DNA of 64,000 nt from Methanomicrobium sp. W14. Lineage in GTDB: Archaea > Halobacteriota > Methanomicrobia > Methanomicrobiales > Methanomicrobiaceae. The position numbers and the translations under genes were made by a program. Below the pieces are notes generated by a model that searched no databases, had not been told where the DNA came from, and was given only the letters and a program-made list of their open reading frames with translations. The stretch covers positions 930,001-994,000 of the forward strand of contig NZ_JAGGMM010000001.1 of assembly GCF_017875315.1 (NCBI RefSeq), read 5' to 3'. Of the stretch, positions 63,579 to 64,000 are shown piece by piece; the first letter of the stretch is position 1, and each line of letters opens with the position of its first letter.

Positions 63579-64000
63579 AGAAACCCCACATTACTTTCGT
63601 TATGAACTCCTATGCCTCCCCAATAACGGAAGATTTTTGTTCCCCAATTAACTCGAAAATCGGGGATCTCTTCATTCAAAGCGCGTTTAACAGCAGCATA
63701 AATAAGATTAGCTCCTGCAAAAGTTGAAAGTACCATTGTGCCCTGAACCCTTGGATTCGATTCTAACAATTTTGGATTGCCGTGATTATCCATTTTGAAC
63801 TGGAAACCAAATACATAATCAAGTCCGGTGGCTTCGCTGAGTTTTTGCGTATTTGCAATGATATTTTCATGGTATTCAACTGTTCCATGAAATGTTATAC
63901 CTGAACGGATAGCATCCCGTTTCCTTGGAACGATTGTATATTTCCGGGCCTTTAAAACGTCAACGCTATATTCAACGCCAGGCAAGTACTCCATTACCAG
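63575..64000 (-). CDS. ATP-grasp enzyme C-terminus (5' partial)
   Basis: The frame is open to the window end, so the N-terminal part lies beyond 64000. The 140 visible residues are the C-terminal half of an ATP-grasp (CarB-like) domain: MEYLPGVEYSVDVL, FGFQFKMDNHGNPKLLESNPRVQGTM with the metal-binding ExNPR motif (cited in part), and WGGIGVHNESN at the end. Coupled to the PHP gene by a 4-nt overlap. It probably ligates an amino or carboxylic group in sugar modification (inferred). Confidence 0.8.
   Translation of the reverse strand: MVMEYLPGVEYSVDVLKARKYTIVPRKRDAIRSGITFHGTVEYHENIIANTQKLSEATGLDYVFGFQFKMDNHGNPKLLESNPRVQGTMVLSTFAGANLIYAAVKRALNEEIPDFRVNWGTKIFRYWGGIGVHNESNVGFL

Noticed and set aside
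1-64000. CRISPR arrays, insertion sequences or prophage genes
   Set aside because: I saw no regularly spaced repeats, no cas genes, and no recognisable transposase or integrase anywhere in the window.

Overview
This window is chromosomal DNA from a methanogenic euryarchaeon. The archaeal information-processing genes (aIF5B, eS6, eS8, SRP19, Gar1, TFB), the FmdE-type proteins, an F420-hydrogenase-beta-like protein and the tRNAs without encoded CCA fit Methanomicrobiales best (a Methanoplanus/Methanolacinia-type genome). That genus-level placement is an inference from gene content. The DNA is moderately AT-rich and clearly more AT-rich after about 52.2 kb.

Region 1 (1-14.5 kb) is mixed transport and envelope functions. 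It holds the end of an ABC permease carrying PrsW-like motifs and a second ABC-2 permease, a five-repeat PEGA surface protein, a B12-binding-type radical SAM protein, an NRAMP-like carrier fused to a LytS-type 5TM domain and coupled to a periplasmic-binding protein, a ferritin-like/VIT iron transporter, a cardiolipin-synthase-like enzyme, a PHP phosphoesterase, and a znuA-znuC-znuB metal importer with a clear terminator hairpin.

Region 2 (14.9-36 kb) is the most unusual part. It carries four FecB/BtuF-type binding proteins, three FecCD permeases and three FecE ATPases. Interleaved with them are two FmdE-type proteins (one fused to a TrmO/TsaA domain), two SAM methyltransferases, a BASS-family carrier, a 1358-residue double-ASKHA activase, a mini DGC-type zinc-binding protein and a PadR repressor. 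Three of the operons have the same roughly 35-bp operator-like element just downstream of their TATA boxes, and one of those operons encodes the PadR protein. I read this as a single autoregulated regulon for importing and processing a metal chelate or tetrapyrrole-like cofactor. The substrate is unknown.

Region 3 (36-46.7 kb) is core housekeeping: tRNA-His, aIF5B, eS6, a DUF2240 protein, eS8, HypB, SRP19, a PHP protein, Gar1-TFB and tRNA-Ala. It ends with a 958-residue divergent tubulin/FtsZ-like GTPase that has a long repetitive, probably disordered tail.

Region 4 (47 kb-end) is a surface-glycan or N-glycosylation cluster. The plus strand carries a complete WbpD-E-B-A-I-like set for UDP-2,3-diacetamido-mannuronic-acid-type sugars, then a polysaccharide pyruvyl transferase and an FrhB-like ferredoxin protein. 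The minus strand converges on it with an ATP-grasp/PHP pair, three GT4-type glycosyltransferases, a large membrane protein and a Wzx flippase. Two genes here (the WecB/WbpI epimerase and Wzx) have conserved N-termini that extend upstream of any ATG, GTG or TTG, which points to non-canonical start codons behind G-rich ribosome-binding sites. A 786-bp AT-rich gap at 57.55-58.34 kb holds only broken small reading frames.
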